A DNA stretch of 64,000 nucleotides from Brachyspira aalborgi (GCF_008016455.1 NZ_SAXU01000001.1:1178001-1242000); one strand, 5' to 3'. Positions 17,448 to 27,612 are shown, counted from the first letter of the stretch. The notes: generated by a model not told the origin, from the sequence alone. A program made the numbers and translations.

Positions 17448-17921
17448 ATGTTTACTAAAATTTTAAAATCATTTATTCTAATTTCTTTTTTATCGTTATT
17501 TTTGATTGGATGCGTTAATAATGCAAGCGAAGAAGTAAGTGAAATTCATCCGTCTTTTATACCTGCAGTTTATAGTTTAGACGATTTGGTAATCACTAAC
17601 AGAAATCAAGTCGCTGGCGGAAATGGCGATTTAGTCGTAAAATACGCTTTCGTTAGAGATAACGCTCCAAAAGATTTTACTACAAAAGAAATGGGATATA
17701 TGACATTAATGCCTGGCGATTCTGTTGGACTTCATAAGCATGAAGGAAACGAAGATAGCTATTTAATAGTATCTGGAGTTGGAACTTATACCGATGAAGA
17801 CGGAAGTCAATACGAGGTTAAAGCTGGCGATATGACTATATGCCGTTCTGGACATAGCCATGCTTTATCTAATAGCAGTCAATCGCCTTTAATATTTTTT
17901 GCCGTTTTATCAGGAAAGTAA
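17448..17921 (+). CDS. Cupin-domain lipoprotein
   Basis: The 157-residue product has a lipoprotein signal ending FLIGC-VNN and a single cupin barrel. Cupin motif 1 is GDSVGLHKHEGNEDSYLIVSG (two His and a Glu as metal ligands, about residues 98-117) and motif 2 is AGDMTICRSGHSHAL. Surface-anchored cupins of this sort may bind a small ligand or metal; no reaction can be assigned. A shared hairpin terminator separates it from the convergent oppA-like gene. Confidence 0.75.
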   Translation: MFTKILKSFILISFLSLFLIGCVNNASEEVSEIHPSFIPAVYSLDDLVITNRNQVAGGNGDLVVKYAFVRDNAPKDFTTKEMGYMTLMPGDSVGLHKHEGNEDSYLIVSGVGTYTDEDGSQYEVKAGDMTICRSGHSHALSNSSQSPLIFFAVLSGK

Positions 17922-17957
17922 TTTACTAAACTTAAAATTATTATAAAGTAGTTTAAT

Positions 17958-17997
17958 AAGAGATAGAATAAAATATTTATCCTATCTCTTTAATTTA
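17958..17997. terminator. Bidirectional terminator
   Basis: AAGAGATAG (17958-17966) pairs with CTATCTCTT (17982-17990), with A-rich and T-rich flanks, between two convergent genes. Confidence 0.6.
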
Positions 17998-19614
17998 TCA
18001 TTTTTCAATATAAGCGTAATTAAATTTATATCTTCCCAAAGGATTAAATATAGCTCCTTTCAATTTTGGACTTATCATAAAAGGGTCCATTCTGTAAATT
18101 ATTGGAATTACAGGCATATAATCGAATAATATATTTTCCGCTTTATGCAAGGCTTCCATCCTTTCTTTTTGATTTTGAGTTTTTGATGCAAACTCAAGCA
18201 AATTATTAAACTCTTCGCTTTCAAATCCCGTATGATTTACCGCACTCGTTTTTGAAAAGAAATTAAGCATAGCCATAGGTTCGCTAAAATCCGCGGTCCA
18301 TCCCGTTCTTGCCAAATCATAATCTTTTTGAATCATAGCCTGATAAGTCGCGTTATATTCTTCCGACTTTATTAATATGTCTATTCCCAAATTGCTTCTA
18401 TACATATCTTGAATAGCTTCGCATATAAGAGTAAAATATCCAGGCGTAGTTCTAATCTCCAAAACGGGAAAATTTTCTCCGTTAGGATAGCCCGCGTCTG
18501 CCATTAATTTTTTAGCTTTATCCACATTGTTTTGATAATTGTCAATATCGATATAATTTCCGCCGTTTGCTCTAAAATCTTTTCCGTCATAATCTTTCAA
18601 ATTTGGAGAGACAAAGGCTCCCGCGGGAATTTGATTCATTTTAGTTACATTTGATATTATATAATTTCTGTCGAAAGCTAAAGATAATGCTTTTCTTATA
18701 TTTTTATTAGTCAAAACTCCTTTTTGAGAGTTTATTTCTAAAAAATATATTCCGTAAGCTGGCTCTTGCAAAATATAATTTTCTTTCATTAAAGAAGGTA
18801 TTTCGCCCATAGGCGCTTCTATAACCGAAAATTGCAAATCGCCATTTTTCATAGCAGCTAAAGCGGTATTTGAATCGTCCATTATAAGAATATTTATTTT
18901 CTCAGCTACAATATAATCTTTGTCGTAATAATTTGAATTAACTTCCATAACTATTTTTTCGTCTTGCTTTCTTTCCGTCATAATATAAGGTCCGTTTACA
19001 ATATATGTTTCTGGATTTCTGCTCCAATTATCTCCGTAAGTTTCTATAATATCTTTTCTAACGGGAAAATAAGGACTGCTAACCGATATATATTCCAAAA
19101 AATAAGGCGTAGGATTTTCTAAAATTATTTCCAAAGTATAATCGTCCAAAGCCTTAACTTGCAAATCATCAACTTCAGCCTTTCCGCTTATTATTAATCT
19201 TGCATTTTTTATAACATTAAGCATATGCGAATAAGTTGCAGCCGTTTTAGGATTAGCCGCTCTTTTTAACGCGTATTCAAAATCGGAAGCGATAACGGAT
19301 TTTCCATCGCTCCATTTAGCGTTTGTTCTTAAATGAAAAGTATATTTTAATCCGTCTTTAGATATATCCCAACTTTCTGCCATACCAGGAACTACATTAT
19401 CTTTAATATCTCTTTTGGTTAAACCTTCAAAAAAATGAATCATATAAATAGAACCGAAACTTAAAGAGTTTAAAGTTGGGTCTAATGTTCTCGGCTCGCC
19501 TCCCAAATTAATCGATATCTCTCCTTCCTTAAAAGAATTTTTAGATTTTTGATTATCGCATGAAACAAAAACCAATAAAAATAAAGTCGTAAATAAAATA
19601 ATTAAATTTTTCAT
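17998..19614 (-). CDS. oppA: Oligopeptide ABC transporter substrate-binding lipoprotein
   Basis: The protein is 538 residues and belongs to the SBP_bac_5 family. The signal peptide ends FVSC-DNQ. Family motifs are EPRTLDPTLNSLSFGS, HFFEGLTKRD, AESWDISKDGLKYTFHLRTNAKWSDG, AMKNGDLQF, NKNIRKALSLAFDR and a C-terminal PVIPIIYRMDPFMISPKLKG. No permease or ATPase genes flank it, so it would work with a transporter encoded elsewhere or scavenge peptides independently. Confidence 0.88.
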   Translation of the reverse strand: MKNLIILFTTLFLLVFVSCDNQKSKNSFKEGEISINLGGEPRTLDPTLNSLSFGSIYMIHFFEGLTKRDIKDNVVPGMAESWDISKDGLKYTFHLRTNAKWSDGKSVIASDFEYALKRAANPKTAATYSHMLNVIKNARLIISGKAEVDDLQVKALDDYTLEIILENPTPYFLEYISVSSPYFPVRKDIIETYGDNWSRNPETYIVNGPYIMTERKQDEKIVMEVNSNYYDKDYIVAEKINILIMDDSNTALAAMKNGDLQFSVIEAPMGEIPSLMKENYILQEPAYGIYFLEINSQKGVLTNKNIRKALSLAFDRNYIISNVTKMNQIPAGAFVSPNLKDYDGKDFRANGGNYIDIDNYQNNVDKAKKLMADAGYPNGENFPVLEIRTTPGYFTLICEAIQDMYRSNLGIDILIKSEEYNATYQAMIQKDYDLARTGWTADFSEPMAMLNFFSKTSAVNHTGFESEEFNNLLEFASKTQNQKERMEALHKAENILFDYMPVIPIIYRMDPFMISPKLKGAIFNPLGRYKFNYAYIEK

Positions 19615-19738
19615 TTTGCTATCCTATTTTTAAATTTTTAATAAATTATTTTAATTTTATAGGCAATAATTTTATTTTAAATTTTTTATAATGTCAATAT
19701 TTTATATATAAAACCTGTAAAAAATTTGAAAATTAATC

Positions 19739-19766
19739 TTGACATATAATTAAAATATTATATAAT
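19739..19766 (+). promoter_or_regulatory. Strong sigma-70 promoter
   Basis: TTGACA (19739-19744), a 16-nt spacer and TATAAT (19761-19766), both perfect, precede the gene at 19827. Confidence 0.7.
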
Positions 19767-19767
19767 A

Positions 19768-19797
19768 CTAACTAAAAGTTAGATATAACTAACTTAA
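19768..19797 (+). promoter_or_regulatory. Palindromic operator candidate at the transcription start
   Basis: CTAACT-AAA-AGTTAG (19768-19782) is a perfect palindrome directly after the -10 box; the half site AACTAACTT follows at 19788-19796. A dimeric repressor bound here would block the promoter. Which repressor is unknown; metal-responsive regulators are one possibility given the product. Confidence 0.5.
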
Positions 19798-19826
19798 AAT
19801 AATATCAAATAAAAGAGGTAAGAATT

Positions 19827-20573
19827 ATGAAGAGATTCAAAATTTCTGTCGTTTCTGCAGCGGTTGCTGCTTGTATGGCTATTATGCCTATGACTGTATT
19901 TGCTCATGGGGCATGGTTTGCTAAAAGGTCGGATAGAACCCAGTTAGTAGTCGGGGAAGGTTGGAAAGATAATTCCTATAATCCAAAAGGGTTGCTTAAA
20001 ATGATAGCTTACAATTCAAGCTATACGCAGACGTATATAAAATCGCTTAAAGGCAAAGATTACATATATATTGAGCCTAAAAGCGATGTTTCCGTTGTAT
20101 ATGTAGAACTTGACTATGGATATTGGAGCAATACTCCTGAAGGAGAGTGGGTCCCTTATCCAATGGATAAAGTTAAAGGTTCTACAGTGGGAACTCACGC
20201 TATTAAATACAGCGTCAATTATCTTGGAAATGTAGATAAAGTAAAACCGCTCGATAATATGCTATATCAATTAGTTCCTTCCGTAGACCCAACAAAGCTT
20301 AAAGTAGGAGAAAAATTTACCGTTCAACTATTGCATAACGGTAAACCAATGGCAAATGTTAACATTATACCAGATGTTATAAATCATCATACAGAGGCTA
20401 TAAAAACTGATAAAAACGGCATAGCTACTGTGGAAGCAAGTAACGGCGGCGTAAATGTCATTGGTTGCGAAATGGAAGTTCCTTATGAAAATGAAGGCAT
20501 CGACAATAAAGCCACGCGCAGTAAAGTTTTTGTTAGCTTAAGTTTTACTTTATATCCTGAAGAAGAGGATTAA
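19827..20573 (+). CDS. Periplasmic DUF4198-family protein
   Basis: The 248-residue product has a cleavable signal peptide ending VFA, so the mature protein begins HGAWFAKRSD. An N-terminal His right after cleavage and the HxxWF start are typical of DUF4198 proteins, often linked to metal uptake. The second half (about 150-235) has an Ig-like carboxypeptidase-regulatory pattern: LKVGEKFTVQLLHNGKPMANVNI and KTDKNGIATVEASNGGVNVIG. It has the best promoter of its neighbourhood plus an operator-like palindrome, and is monocistronic. Its metal or ligand is not shown by the sequence. Confidence 0.7.
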   Translation: MKRFKISVVSAAVAACMAIMPMTVFAHGAWFAKRSDRTQLVVGEGWKDNSYNPKGLLKMIAYNSSYTQTYIKSLKGKDYIYIEPKSDVSVVYVELDYGYWSNTPEGEWVPYPMDKVKGSTVGTHAIKYSVNYLGNVDKVKPLDNMLYQLVPSVDPTKLKVGEKFTVQLLHNGKPMANVNIIPDVINHHTEAIKTDKNGIATVEASNGGVNVIGCEMEVPYENEGIDNKATRSKVFVSLSFTLYPEEED

Positions 20574-20617
20574 ATATATATTTTCTAACCTTATATCCGA
20601 ATATACCGACTAAAACT

Positions 20618-20664
20618 AAGAAAGATACGAACCTATTTAACGGTTTTGTATCTTTCTTTGTTTA
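20618..20664 (+). terminator. Rho-independent terminator
   Basis: AAGAAAGATAC (20618-20628) pairs with GTATCTTTCTT (20648-20658), followed by TGTTTAT. The remaining gap to 20892 has only a promoter-like TTGCTA-16-TATAAT (20824-20851) for the next gene. Confidence 0.7.
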
Positions 20665-20892
20665 TAATAGGCTTATACGATATTAATTTGTATTAATAAT
20701 TAACTTTTTATTATTTATTTTAAATTTTTTATAATGTCAATATTTTAATTAATAAATATTATTATAATTTATATCGCAAACTTTATTTAAAACTTTCTTT
20801 ATAATCTATAGTTTATTTTTATATTGCTATTAAAAATAAAATTAGTATAATTTAATAAATAATTTTTTAAATTTTAGAAGTTAAGGAAAATA

Positions 20893-21651
20893 ATGAAAAT
20901 AACTTTTTTAGGAACGGGAACTTCTGACGGCGTCCCAATGATTGGATGCAAATGTCAAGTATGTTCAAGCAAAGATAAAAGAGATAAAAGATTAAGAGCT
21001 TCGATTCTTATACAAAATAATAATAAAAATTATGTAGTAGATACTTCTTTAGATTTTAGAGCGCAAATGCTCAAAGAAAAAGTTAATAAACTTGAAGCGG
21101 TATTTTTTACTCATCAACATGCCGACCATACTTCGGGAATAGTCGATTTACGCTCTTTAAATTTTGCCATGAATAAATCTATAGACTGCTACGGAAATAA
21201 AGAGACTATGGATATTTTAAGAGATAAATATGATTATTTTTTTAATCCTATTCAACTTGGAGGCGGACTTCCTCAAGTTGTATTTTATCATATAGAAAAA
21301 CCGATTCAATTTGATAATTTAAATATTATTCCAATTCCGATAAAACATGGAGTTTTAAATATATTAGGATATAGATTTAATAATTTCACTTATATAACCG
21401 ATGCAAGTTCTATAAGCGAAGAGAGTATTAAATTAATTGAAGGAACGGAGATTTTAGTTTTAAACGGTTTGAGATATAGAGCGCATCATACTCATTTATC
21501 ATTGCAGGAATCGGTAAATATAGCCGACAGAATAGGAGCTAAAAAATCTTACTTCACGCATATGACTCATGATGTTCTTCATAAGAATTTAGAAAGAGAG
21601 CTTCCTAAAAATATGTTTCCCGCTTATGACGGACTTACGATAGAAATTTAA
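20893..21651 (+). CDS. PhnP-like metallo-beta-lactamase-fold hydrolase
   Basis: The 252-residue protein begins MKITFLGTGTSDGVPMIGC with the CKCQVC cluster characteristic of the PhnP subgroup. The metal site FFTHQHADHTSGI (HxHxDH) is intact, and later ligands are seen in IPIKHGV, YITDASSI and AHHTHLS. PhnP-like enzymes are cyclic phosphodiesterases; other MBL proteins with this start are annotated as lipoate- or cyclic-nucleotide-related, so the substrate is open. It overlaps tail to tail with the next gene by 4 nt. Confidence 0.8.
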   Translation: MKITFLGTGTSDGVPMIGCKCQVCSSKDKRDKRLRASILIQNNNKNYVVDTSLDFRAQMLKEKVNKLEAVFFTHQHADHTSGIVDLRSLNFAMNKSIDCYGNKETMDILRDKYDYFFNPIQLGGGLPQVVFYHIEKPIQFDNLNIIPIPIKHGVLNILGYRFNNFTYITDASSISEESIKLIEGTEILVLNGLRYRAHHTHLSLQESVNIADRIGAKKSYFTHMTHDVLHKNLERELPKNMFPAYDGLTIEI

Positions 21652-22715
21652 ATTATATTCTTGCTTCTATAATAATAAACCAAAAGCCTAACGACTCTCG
21701 AATAACTTTTAACGCCTTCTTTTTGACTGTTCGCTTTTAAGTAAGTATCGTTTACTTTTTCGCTTATTTTAGACAAATCGCCCGAATATTGCTTCCAAAA
21801 TTCATTATATTCTTTAATTTCTTTTTTAGTTTCTTCGTTTAAATTAGAAATTAAATAACCGTAATCTTCATCTCTATTTAATTCGCCCAATATATATAAT
21901 AAAATTTCAAAATCGCCCGAGTATCTTATAAATAAATCTTCGCTTTTTGAACAAACTAAATAAGCTAAAAAATTCGCTTCGTCTTCGTAAGATATTCCTA
22001 TTTGATGCGAAATTTCATGAGCTATGGTAAAAGGAAAAGAAACATAAGGAATTAAAATATTAACATTCGATTCAAAAGTGAAAGGATTATAAATTCCCGA
22101 GATTTGCAAATATAAAAAAAGTTTTGAAGACTTTATAGGTTTTGTTCTGCTATAATTCATATTCAAAAAATTAAACTCTTCAAAAATATTTTTATAATCG
22201 ACTTCAACTATTCTATTTAAAGCCTGATAATTCGTATTTATTTCAGAATATTTTATTTGACTTTTTAAATTATTAATATCTTTTATCAAATACTCGGCAA
22301 GAGAATAAATATCTTCATTATCAATTTGCTTTTCCATATATTTAGAATAATTATCTATAATAGGCATTCTATAATAATTTAATCCCCAAATCGACATAAA
22401 TATTATATAAACGATTATAGCGGCGCATATTATAGCATATAAAAAATTAAATAATATTTTTAATCTTTCTTTTTCGGTTATTAAATTTTTTATAGTAAAA
22501 ATAATAAATAAAATTATAATTATTGCAAATATGATAATTAAAATCTCGCCCAAAGAAAAACTTAATTTACCTGATAATTTATTTAAGCCTCCCGCCAATT
22601 TTTTGTATATAAATTTTGAATAAAAATTTTCTACTAAAAATTTTGAAAGGCTCAATAATTTCAAAAGAATTGCAATTACGGATATGCATAAAAGAAATAT
22701 TAATTTATTTTTCAT
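21648..22715 (-). CDS. DUF3810-like membrane metalloprotease
   Basis: The 355-residue protein has three N-terminal membrane segments (about 5-25, 52-74, 88-112), then the conserved IWGLNYYRMP box and the zinc motif AHEISHQIG (HExxH, about residue 236), followed by DEANFLAYLVC, which supplies a further Glu. These are the hallmarks of DUF3810. It is probably a membrane-bound peptidase; the substrate is unknown. It is monocistronic and points leftward. Confidence 0.7.
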   Translation of the reverse strand: MKNKLIFLLCISVIAILLKLLSLSKFLVENFYSKFIYKKLAGGLNKLSGKLSFSLGEILIIIFAIIIILFIIFTIKNLITEKERLKILFNFLYAIICAAIIVYIIFMSIWGLNYYRMPIIDNYSKYMEKQIDNEDIYSLAEYLIKDINNLKSQIKYSEINTNYQALNRIVEVDYKNIFEEFNFLNMNYSRTKPIKSSKLFLYLQISGIYNPFTFESNVNILIPYVSFPFTIAHEISHQIGISYEDEANFLAYLVCSKSEDLFIRYSGDFEILLYILGELNRDEDYGYLISNLNEETKKEIKEYNEFWKQYSGDLSKISEKVNDTYLKANSQKEGVKSYSRVVRLLVYYYRSKNII

Positions 22716-22767
22716 TATAGTATTATACTTAATGAAAAAATATTTGTCAAAGAGAATTTATTAGAAT

Positions 22768-23574
22768 TTATTTTTTCATATCTTTCAAATCGGCGTCTAA
22801 TTTCTTTTTCCAAAGGTCGTAAATCTTTTTCTGTTCTTCCGCTTCTTCAGTTTCATTTAAATATATATATATTCTTCTTAAAGCTCCCGACATATTCAAA
22901 GCCATTTTCATGTCATCGGGAAGTCTGTCTTGCAATTCGTATTTTGCTCTGTATTGTTCAGCCGAAATCCAAATTAAAGATTTTGCTAAATTCATTAATT
23001 TTACTCTATACATATATCCGTCTATTTCGGGACTTAATTCTCTAATATAATTTTTGAAATCTATTATATTTTTTGTTATTAAAGCAAATCTTCCTTCAAT
23101 CTCAACGAAGTTTTGTAGCCATTTTGAATTTTCGCCGTAGCAGAATTTGAAATAATCTATAATATAACCGAAAGAACAAATAAATTTATATCTCCATTCG
23201 TCTGAAAATTTATCTTTTAAGAATTCATGAACTTCTTCATTTAAAGATAAAGAATCGTCAGAATAATTGCCTAAAGCTTCTTCAAGTAAAACTATAGCTT
23301 TATTAATATATCTTCTTCCATCGTTTAATTGATTTTCTATTCTAATATCCAAATATTCTATAGAAATATTGCATATCGTGGCAATGAAAGACGAAGCTTT
23401 TATATGCAAAACCGCCAAATCTATTTTATTTTTAGCAATTTCAAATTCGTCTTCAATAGAATTTAATTCTTTTTCCATTTTATCAATATTAACTTCTACG
23501 GCTTGAAGCAATTCTTTATATTTGTTTTGCATTCTATTGCATTCCGCTTTAGCTGCCTCGCTTATCTTTGCCAT
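22768..23574 (-). CDS. Helical cytoplasmic protein of unknown function
   Basis: The 268-residue product has no signal peptide and is almost entirely helical, with a coiled-coil stretch near residues 5-60 (KYKELLQAVEVNIDKMEKEL, then EDEFEIAKNK). No family is recognised. It follows the histidine kinase gene in the same direction with a 54-nt gap, so the two may act together, for example as a scaffold or signalling partner; this rests on proximity alone. Confidence 0.5.
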   Translation of the reverse strand: MAKISEAAKAECNRMQNKYKELLQAVEVNIDKMEKELNSIEDEFEIAKNKIDLAVLHIKASSFIATICNISIEYLDIRIENQLNDGRRYINKAIVLLEEALGNYSDDSLSLNEEVHEFLKDKFSDEWRYKFICSFGYIIDYFKFCYGENSKWLQNFVEIEGRFALITKNIIDFKNYIRELSPEIDGYMYRVKLMNLAKSLIWISAEQYRAKYELQDRLPDDMKMALNMSGALRRIYIYLNETEEAEEQKKIYDLWKKKLDADLKDMKK

Positions 23575-23628
23575 TTATTAACCTCTATTATTAATTTATC
23601 GGAAAATTTGAAAATAAGTTTTAATTAT

Positions 23629-26100
23629 TTAATTGCTTAATTCAACGGGCATAGTAATAAAAAACGCCGTAGCTTCAAAATTATTTTTTACGCTTTTAGC
23701 TATCATGCTTCCGCCATGCGCTTCAACAATTCTTTTTGACACAGCCAAACCGATTCCTACTCCATGACTTTTTGTAGTAAAAAACGGAGTGAATAATTTA
23801 TTAATCGTTTCAGGTTCTATATAAGAGTTTGTATTTTCAACTATTATATCAATCATAGATTCTTTATACGAGTTGTCGGCAAATGTAACGCTTATTATAG
23901 CGTCATTTTCATTTTCTATAGCGTCTATAGCGTTTATTATTAAATTAATTATAACATCGTTCATTCTGCTATAATCCCAACGAACAAATTCTTCTTTTGT
24001 AGTTTTAACGGCATAAAATTTAATTTTCTTTTCGCTTTTCTTTATATATTCTTTAGCAAGAACGGTAATATATTTTACTATATCGTCAACTTTAATACTT
24101 TCGGGAACTAAATTAATACTTTTTGCAAATGTTAAATTTCTTCTTATATAGCTTTCTAATTTATCGACTTCATCCGCTATAATTTTTGCATATTCGCTTA
24201 CTCTTTCATCGGAACTTATTTTTACGAGTCTATTTGCAAATCCCGAAATTGGAACTATAAAATTTCTTAAATTATGCGCCATTGAAGAACTCATCTCTCC
24301 TATAATAGCCAAACTTTTAATATCTAATAAACTTTTTTCTGCGACTTTCAAATCGTTTCTGCTTTTTTCAATTTCATTATAAAGCGAAGAATATTCTAAA
24401 GCTATAGCCGCTTGCCTTCCAAACATTTTTAAATAATCCAAATCATCGTCTGGTATCGGAATATTATTATAAATATTGTCGACTAAAATAACGCCAACGC
24501 AATTATTAGCATCCATTATTGGAACTATAGCGAAAGGATTATAGCCGAATATATCGGTATAGTTTTTTAATTGTTCAACTTGATTATTATCGTTTACGGA
24601 TTTTATATTTATGCTTTCTTTATTATTAAACAAATCAAAAAATAATTGACATTGCTCGCTATTTGGAATTACCGTATTTAAAAATTTCTGATTTAAATCC
24701 CAAGACGCTTCCAAATTATTTCTGTCTAAAGATAACATTAATTTTTCTCTAAGAGCGTATTTATCAATATTCTTCATATTGCTTAAAATATCTTTGCCAT
24801 AATATTGTTTATGAAGCAATGTTTCTCTAATAGATTTATCAACGCTATTCATATGATTCCAAATATCGCCCGCATTCTCTCCGTCTTTTGGCGCTACGCA
24901 CATTCTTCCTCTAAAAACATTAAATTCTTTATCGTATAAAAATGCAAAAGCTCTATTGAAAGCGAACACATCTCCTATAGTCGCTATAGTAAGAAGCATA
25001 AATAATATATCTTCAGGTTTTGAGCGTTCAAGTAAAATATTGCTTATATCGTATAAAGTGCTTAAACGAGACATATTTTTTTTATTTTTTTCGTTAGCTT
25101 TATCTAATTCCTTTATGCTATAATATTCCGATATTCTGCTTGAGATATTTGCAAGAAGAGGATTAAATAAATTGCAATCGTCTTTATCAAAATCGCCCAA
25201 AGGATTAACGGCGTCTTTTATTTTATCGATAACGACAGCATATCCCATACATCCGCCTCCCATAGGAATTCTATTAAATAACACAGAACGATTTATAATA
25301 TTTCTAAAATCATTACTATCTTCGTTTTTTTCTATATTGTTTATATAATTAATTTCATGCTCGATATATTTTATTTCATATTCTTTTTTTTCAAAAACTG
25401 AATAATCAAAATTATCTTCAAAACCATAGCTCGATATAGTTTCAAAATTATCTTTTTTATATCTAATTCTTATAAACGATTTGCTTGCGCTGAATATATT
25501 TGCTATGTCTGAAGCCAATTCTTTTAAGTTAATTTCAAATTTGTCGATATCGCTTAACTTAAAATATAATTCTCTTAATAATTTTAATTGTTTATCTTTT
25601 TCTTTATAAGTAACATGCTGCAATACATTATTTGCATAAACCGCGAAATGTCCGATAAAATTTTGAATCTCGTCTAATATGCTATTGTAAAAATCTATTT
25701 TATCTTCCCTATTTCTAAATACTATAATTCCGATATTTTTTTGACTTATAGATATTGGCAAAGCTAATAAAGCGTTATAATTTAAAAAAACTTCGGCGTT
25801 AGAATTGCTTATATTTTTACCGATATATTTTTTTCCGTCATATAAAATTTCTTTAATATTATCGTTAGTTATTGGAAAATCTACTTTACAAACATAATAT
25901 CTGTCTATTCCGTAAACTCCTCTTAAAATTAAATATTCTCCTTTAGGAAAATAAACTTCTCCGCAATCAAAATTATAATATTGACATATTTTCTCTAAAA
26001 ATAAATCTACAACTCTATCTATTTCATTTGTATTTTCTGCAAACAAAAGTCCGTTTGATAAATCCGTAAAAAAACTTTCAATAGGCTTTTTATCTTCCAT
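23629..26100 (-). CDS. Cytoplasmic GAF-domain sensor histidine kinase
   Basis: I start the gene at the ATG at 26100 (MEDKKP), preceded by AGGA; the protein is 823 residues. Three GAF-like regions can be traced (about 10-160, 175-330, 355-570), with no membrane segment. A helix leads into the phospho-acceptor box EMSSSMAHNLRNFIVPISGF, where His is the likely phosphorylation site. The ATPase domain has NDVIINLIINAIDAIEN (N box), FFTTKSHGVGIGLAVSKRIV (G boxes). The sequence NLRNF after the His is characteristic of a minority HisKA subgroup. No response regulator gene is adjacent. Confidence 0.8.
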   Translation of the reverse strand: MEDKKPIESFFTDLSNGLLFAENTNEIDRVVDLFLEKICQYYNFDCGEVYFPKGEYLILRGVYGIDRYYVCKVDFPITNDNIKEILYDGKKYIGKNISNSNAEVFLNYNALLALPISISQKNIGIIVFRNREDKIDFYNSILDEIQNFIGHFAVYANNVLQHVTYKEKDKQLKLLRELYFKLSDIDKFEINLKELASDIANIFSASKSFIRIRYKKDNFETISSYGFEDNFDYSVFEKKEYEIKYIEHEINYINNIEKNEDSNDFRNIINRSVLFNRIPMGGGCMGYAVVIDKIKDAVNPLGDFDKDDCNLFNPLLANISSRISEYYSIKELDKANEKNKKNMSRLSTLYDISNILLERSKPEDILFMLLTIATIGDVFAFNRAFAFLYDKEFNVFRGRMCVAPKDGENAGDIWNHMNSVDKSIRETLLHKQYYGKDILSNMKNIDKYALREKLMLSLDRNNLEASWDLNQKFLNTVIPNSEQCQLFFDLFNNKESINIKSVNDNNQVEQLKNYTDIFGYNPFAIVPIMDANNCVGVILVDNIYNNIPIPDDDLDYLKMFGRQAAIALEYSSLYNEIEKSRNDLKVAEKSLLDIKSLAIIGEMSSSMAHNLRNFIVPISGFANRLVKISSDERVSEYAKIIADEVDKLESYIRRNLTFAKSINLVPESIKVDDIVKYITVLAKEYIKKSEKKIKFYAVKTTKEEFVRWDYSRMNDVIINLIINAIDAIENENDAIISVTFADNSYKESMIDIIVENTNSYIEPETINKLFTPFFTTKSHGVGIGLAVSKRIVEAHGGSMIAKSVKNNFEATAFFITMPVELSN

Positions 26101-26125
26101 AAAATTCCTCATTATAATATATTTT

Positions 26126-27481
26126 TTAAACTTTAAAAACTTTTAATTGGTAAGGCAATATTTCTATAGTTTCTTTTATATCGACAATATTATCGAATGA
26201 AATATCTTCTTTTATGTCAAAATTTTTAGCGTCAAATTCTTCTTTTTTGTCCGTAATATTAATCACTATAAAAACTCTTTCTTTTTCATCCAAACTATAT
26301 TTATAAAATTTTCTGAAAGGATTTTTTATCTCTTCTTTTTCTTCAATATCGATTTTTTTATCTTCGTTATTTTCGTTTTCATTAAGTTTTTTTAATTCTT
26401 CTAATTTTTTCTTTTTTTCAATATTTTCCAAAACATCCAAAGAAACTATTTTTCCGCAATTTGTTAATATAGGATTTTGTTTAATATAAATCGCCATATC
26501 TTTTATATATTCGCTTAAATCAAAACTTATTTTTTCAAAGTCATTTTCATTTCCATTAACTACATTGCATCTTTTATAAAATCCAAACTCATCTCCCGTA
26601 GTTATCATCCACATATCGCAGACGATTGCCGTAAATAAAAAAGTTTGTTTCAATTTCCAAATATTGCCTTTATATTCCGTTATGAGTCTTTTTGTATCAT
26701 GATTGCTTGGAAAGGCTATTTGTTTGCAATTTTCTCTTGCCGCGTCGTATTGTTCTATAAACCATTCGCTTTCGTAATCCCACCATTTCGCGCTGCTCGC
26801 CACATAATCGAATCCAGATTCTATCAAATCTTTTGTGTCGTCCAAAGAGCAACCCAAACTTTCCGCAAAAAATATAATTTCTTTATTTTCTTTTTTTGCT
26901 TCGCTTATTAAATATTGCCACAATTCTTTAGGGACTTTATAAGCCGCGTCGCATCTGAAACCCGAAAATCCCAATTCCAAATTATGTTTAATAAGCTCAT
27001 TCCAATAATTCCAAATAGGATTTTCAATCTCTTCGTTATCTTTATTTAAAATAATTTTTTGATTATTGAAAGAAGCCAAATCTCCCCATTCTATCCATTT
27101 TCCATTATCCCAAGCGCCTGGCGATTCTAATTTTCCGTCTTTTAATTTATACCATTCAAAATGTTCTTCAACTAAATTGCAATCTTTTGAAGAATGATTA
27201 ATAACTAAATCTATCATTATTTTTATATTATTATTTTTGCAATATAAAACGAAATCTTTTATTTCTTTTTCGGCAATGTCTTTTTCAGAACTTGTAAAAA
27301 ATGCAGGATTATATTTATAATAATCTTTAGTCGCGTATAAACTTCCGCTAAATCCTGGGTAAGTTATCGGATTAATATAAACCCATTCAAATCCGATTTT
27401 TTTTATTCTGTCTATATGCGAATACCAATTTTTAATGTTTCCCAATAATGGGGCAAATAAATTATAGCTTAAAACCTTCAT
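26126..27481 (-). CDS. GH13 alpha-amylase-family glycoside hydrolase
   Basis: The 451-residue enzyme has the GH13 conserved regions in order: region I IMIDLVINHSS, region II GFSGFRCDAAYKVP (nucleophile Asp), region III IFFAESLGCS (acid/base Glu) and region IV IAFPSNHDTKR (transition-state Asp). No signal peptide is present, so it acts in the cytoplasm on an internal glucan or imported maltodextrin. The C-terminal domain has a Lys/Glu-rich insert (about 355-380). It begins 13 nt after the histidine kinase gene in transcription order, being upstream of it. Whether it hydrolyses or transfers cannot be told. Confidence 0.82.
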   Translation of the reverse strand: MKVLSYNLFAPLLGNIKNWYSHIDRIKKIGFEWVYINPITYPGFSGSLYATKDYYKYNPAFFTSSEKDIAEKEIKDFVLYCKNNNIKIMIDLVINHSSKDCNLVEEHFEWYKLKDGKLESPGAWDNGKWIEWGDLASFNNQKIILNKDNEEIENPIWNYWNELIKHNLELGFSGFRCDAAYKVPKELWQYLISEAKKENKEIIFFAESLGCSLDDTKDLIESGFDYVASSAKWWDYESEWFIEQYDAARENCKQIAFPSNHDTKRLITEYKGNIWKLKQTFLFTAIVCDMWMITTGDEFGFYKRCNVVNGNENDFEKISFDLSEYIKDMAIYIKQNPILTNCGKIVSLDVLENIEKKKKLEELKKLNENENNEDKKIDIEEKEEIKNPFRKFYKYSLDEKERVFIVINITDKKEEFDAKNFDIKEDISFDNIVDIKETIEILPYQLKVFKV

Positions 27482-27532
27482 TAATAAACTATTATATATG
27501 GTATAAAATAAAATTCAATATAATAAAACGGC

Positions 27533-27560
27533 TTGATTTTTTTAATAATTTTTATATAAT
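27533..27560 (+). promoter_or_regulatory. Promoter for the PpiD-like gene
   Basis: TTGATT (27533-27538), 16 nt and TATAAT (27555-27560) precede the gene at 27613, which has GAGGA before its ATG. Confidence 0.5.
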
Positions 27561-27612
27561 CAAAATATTATAATTATAATAATAAAGAATAAAAATTTAT
27601 GAGGATAATTTA

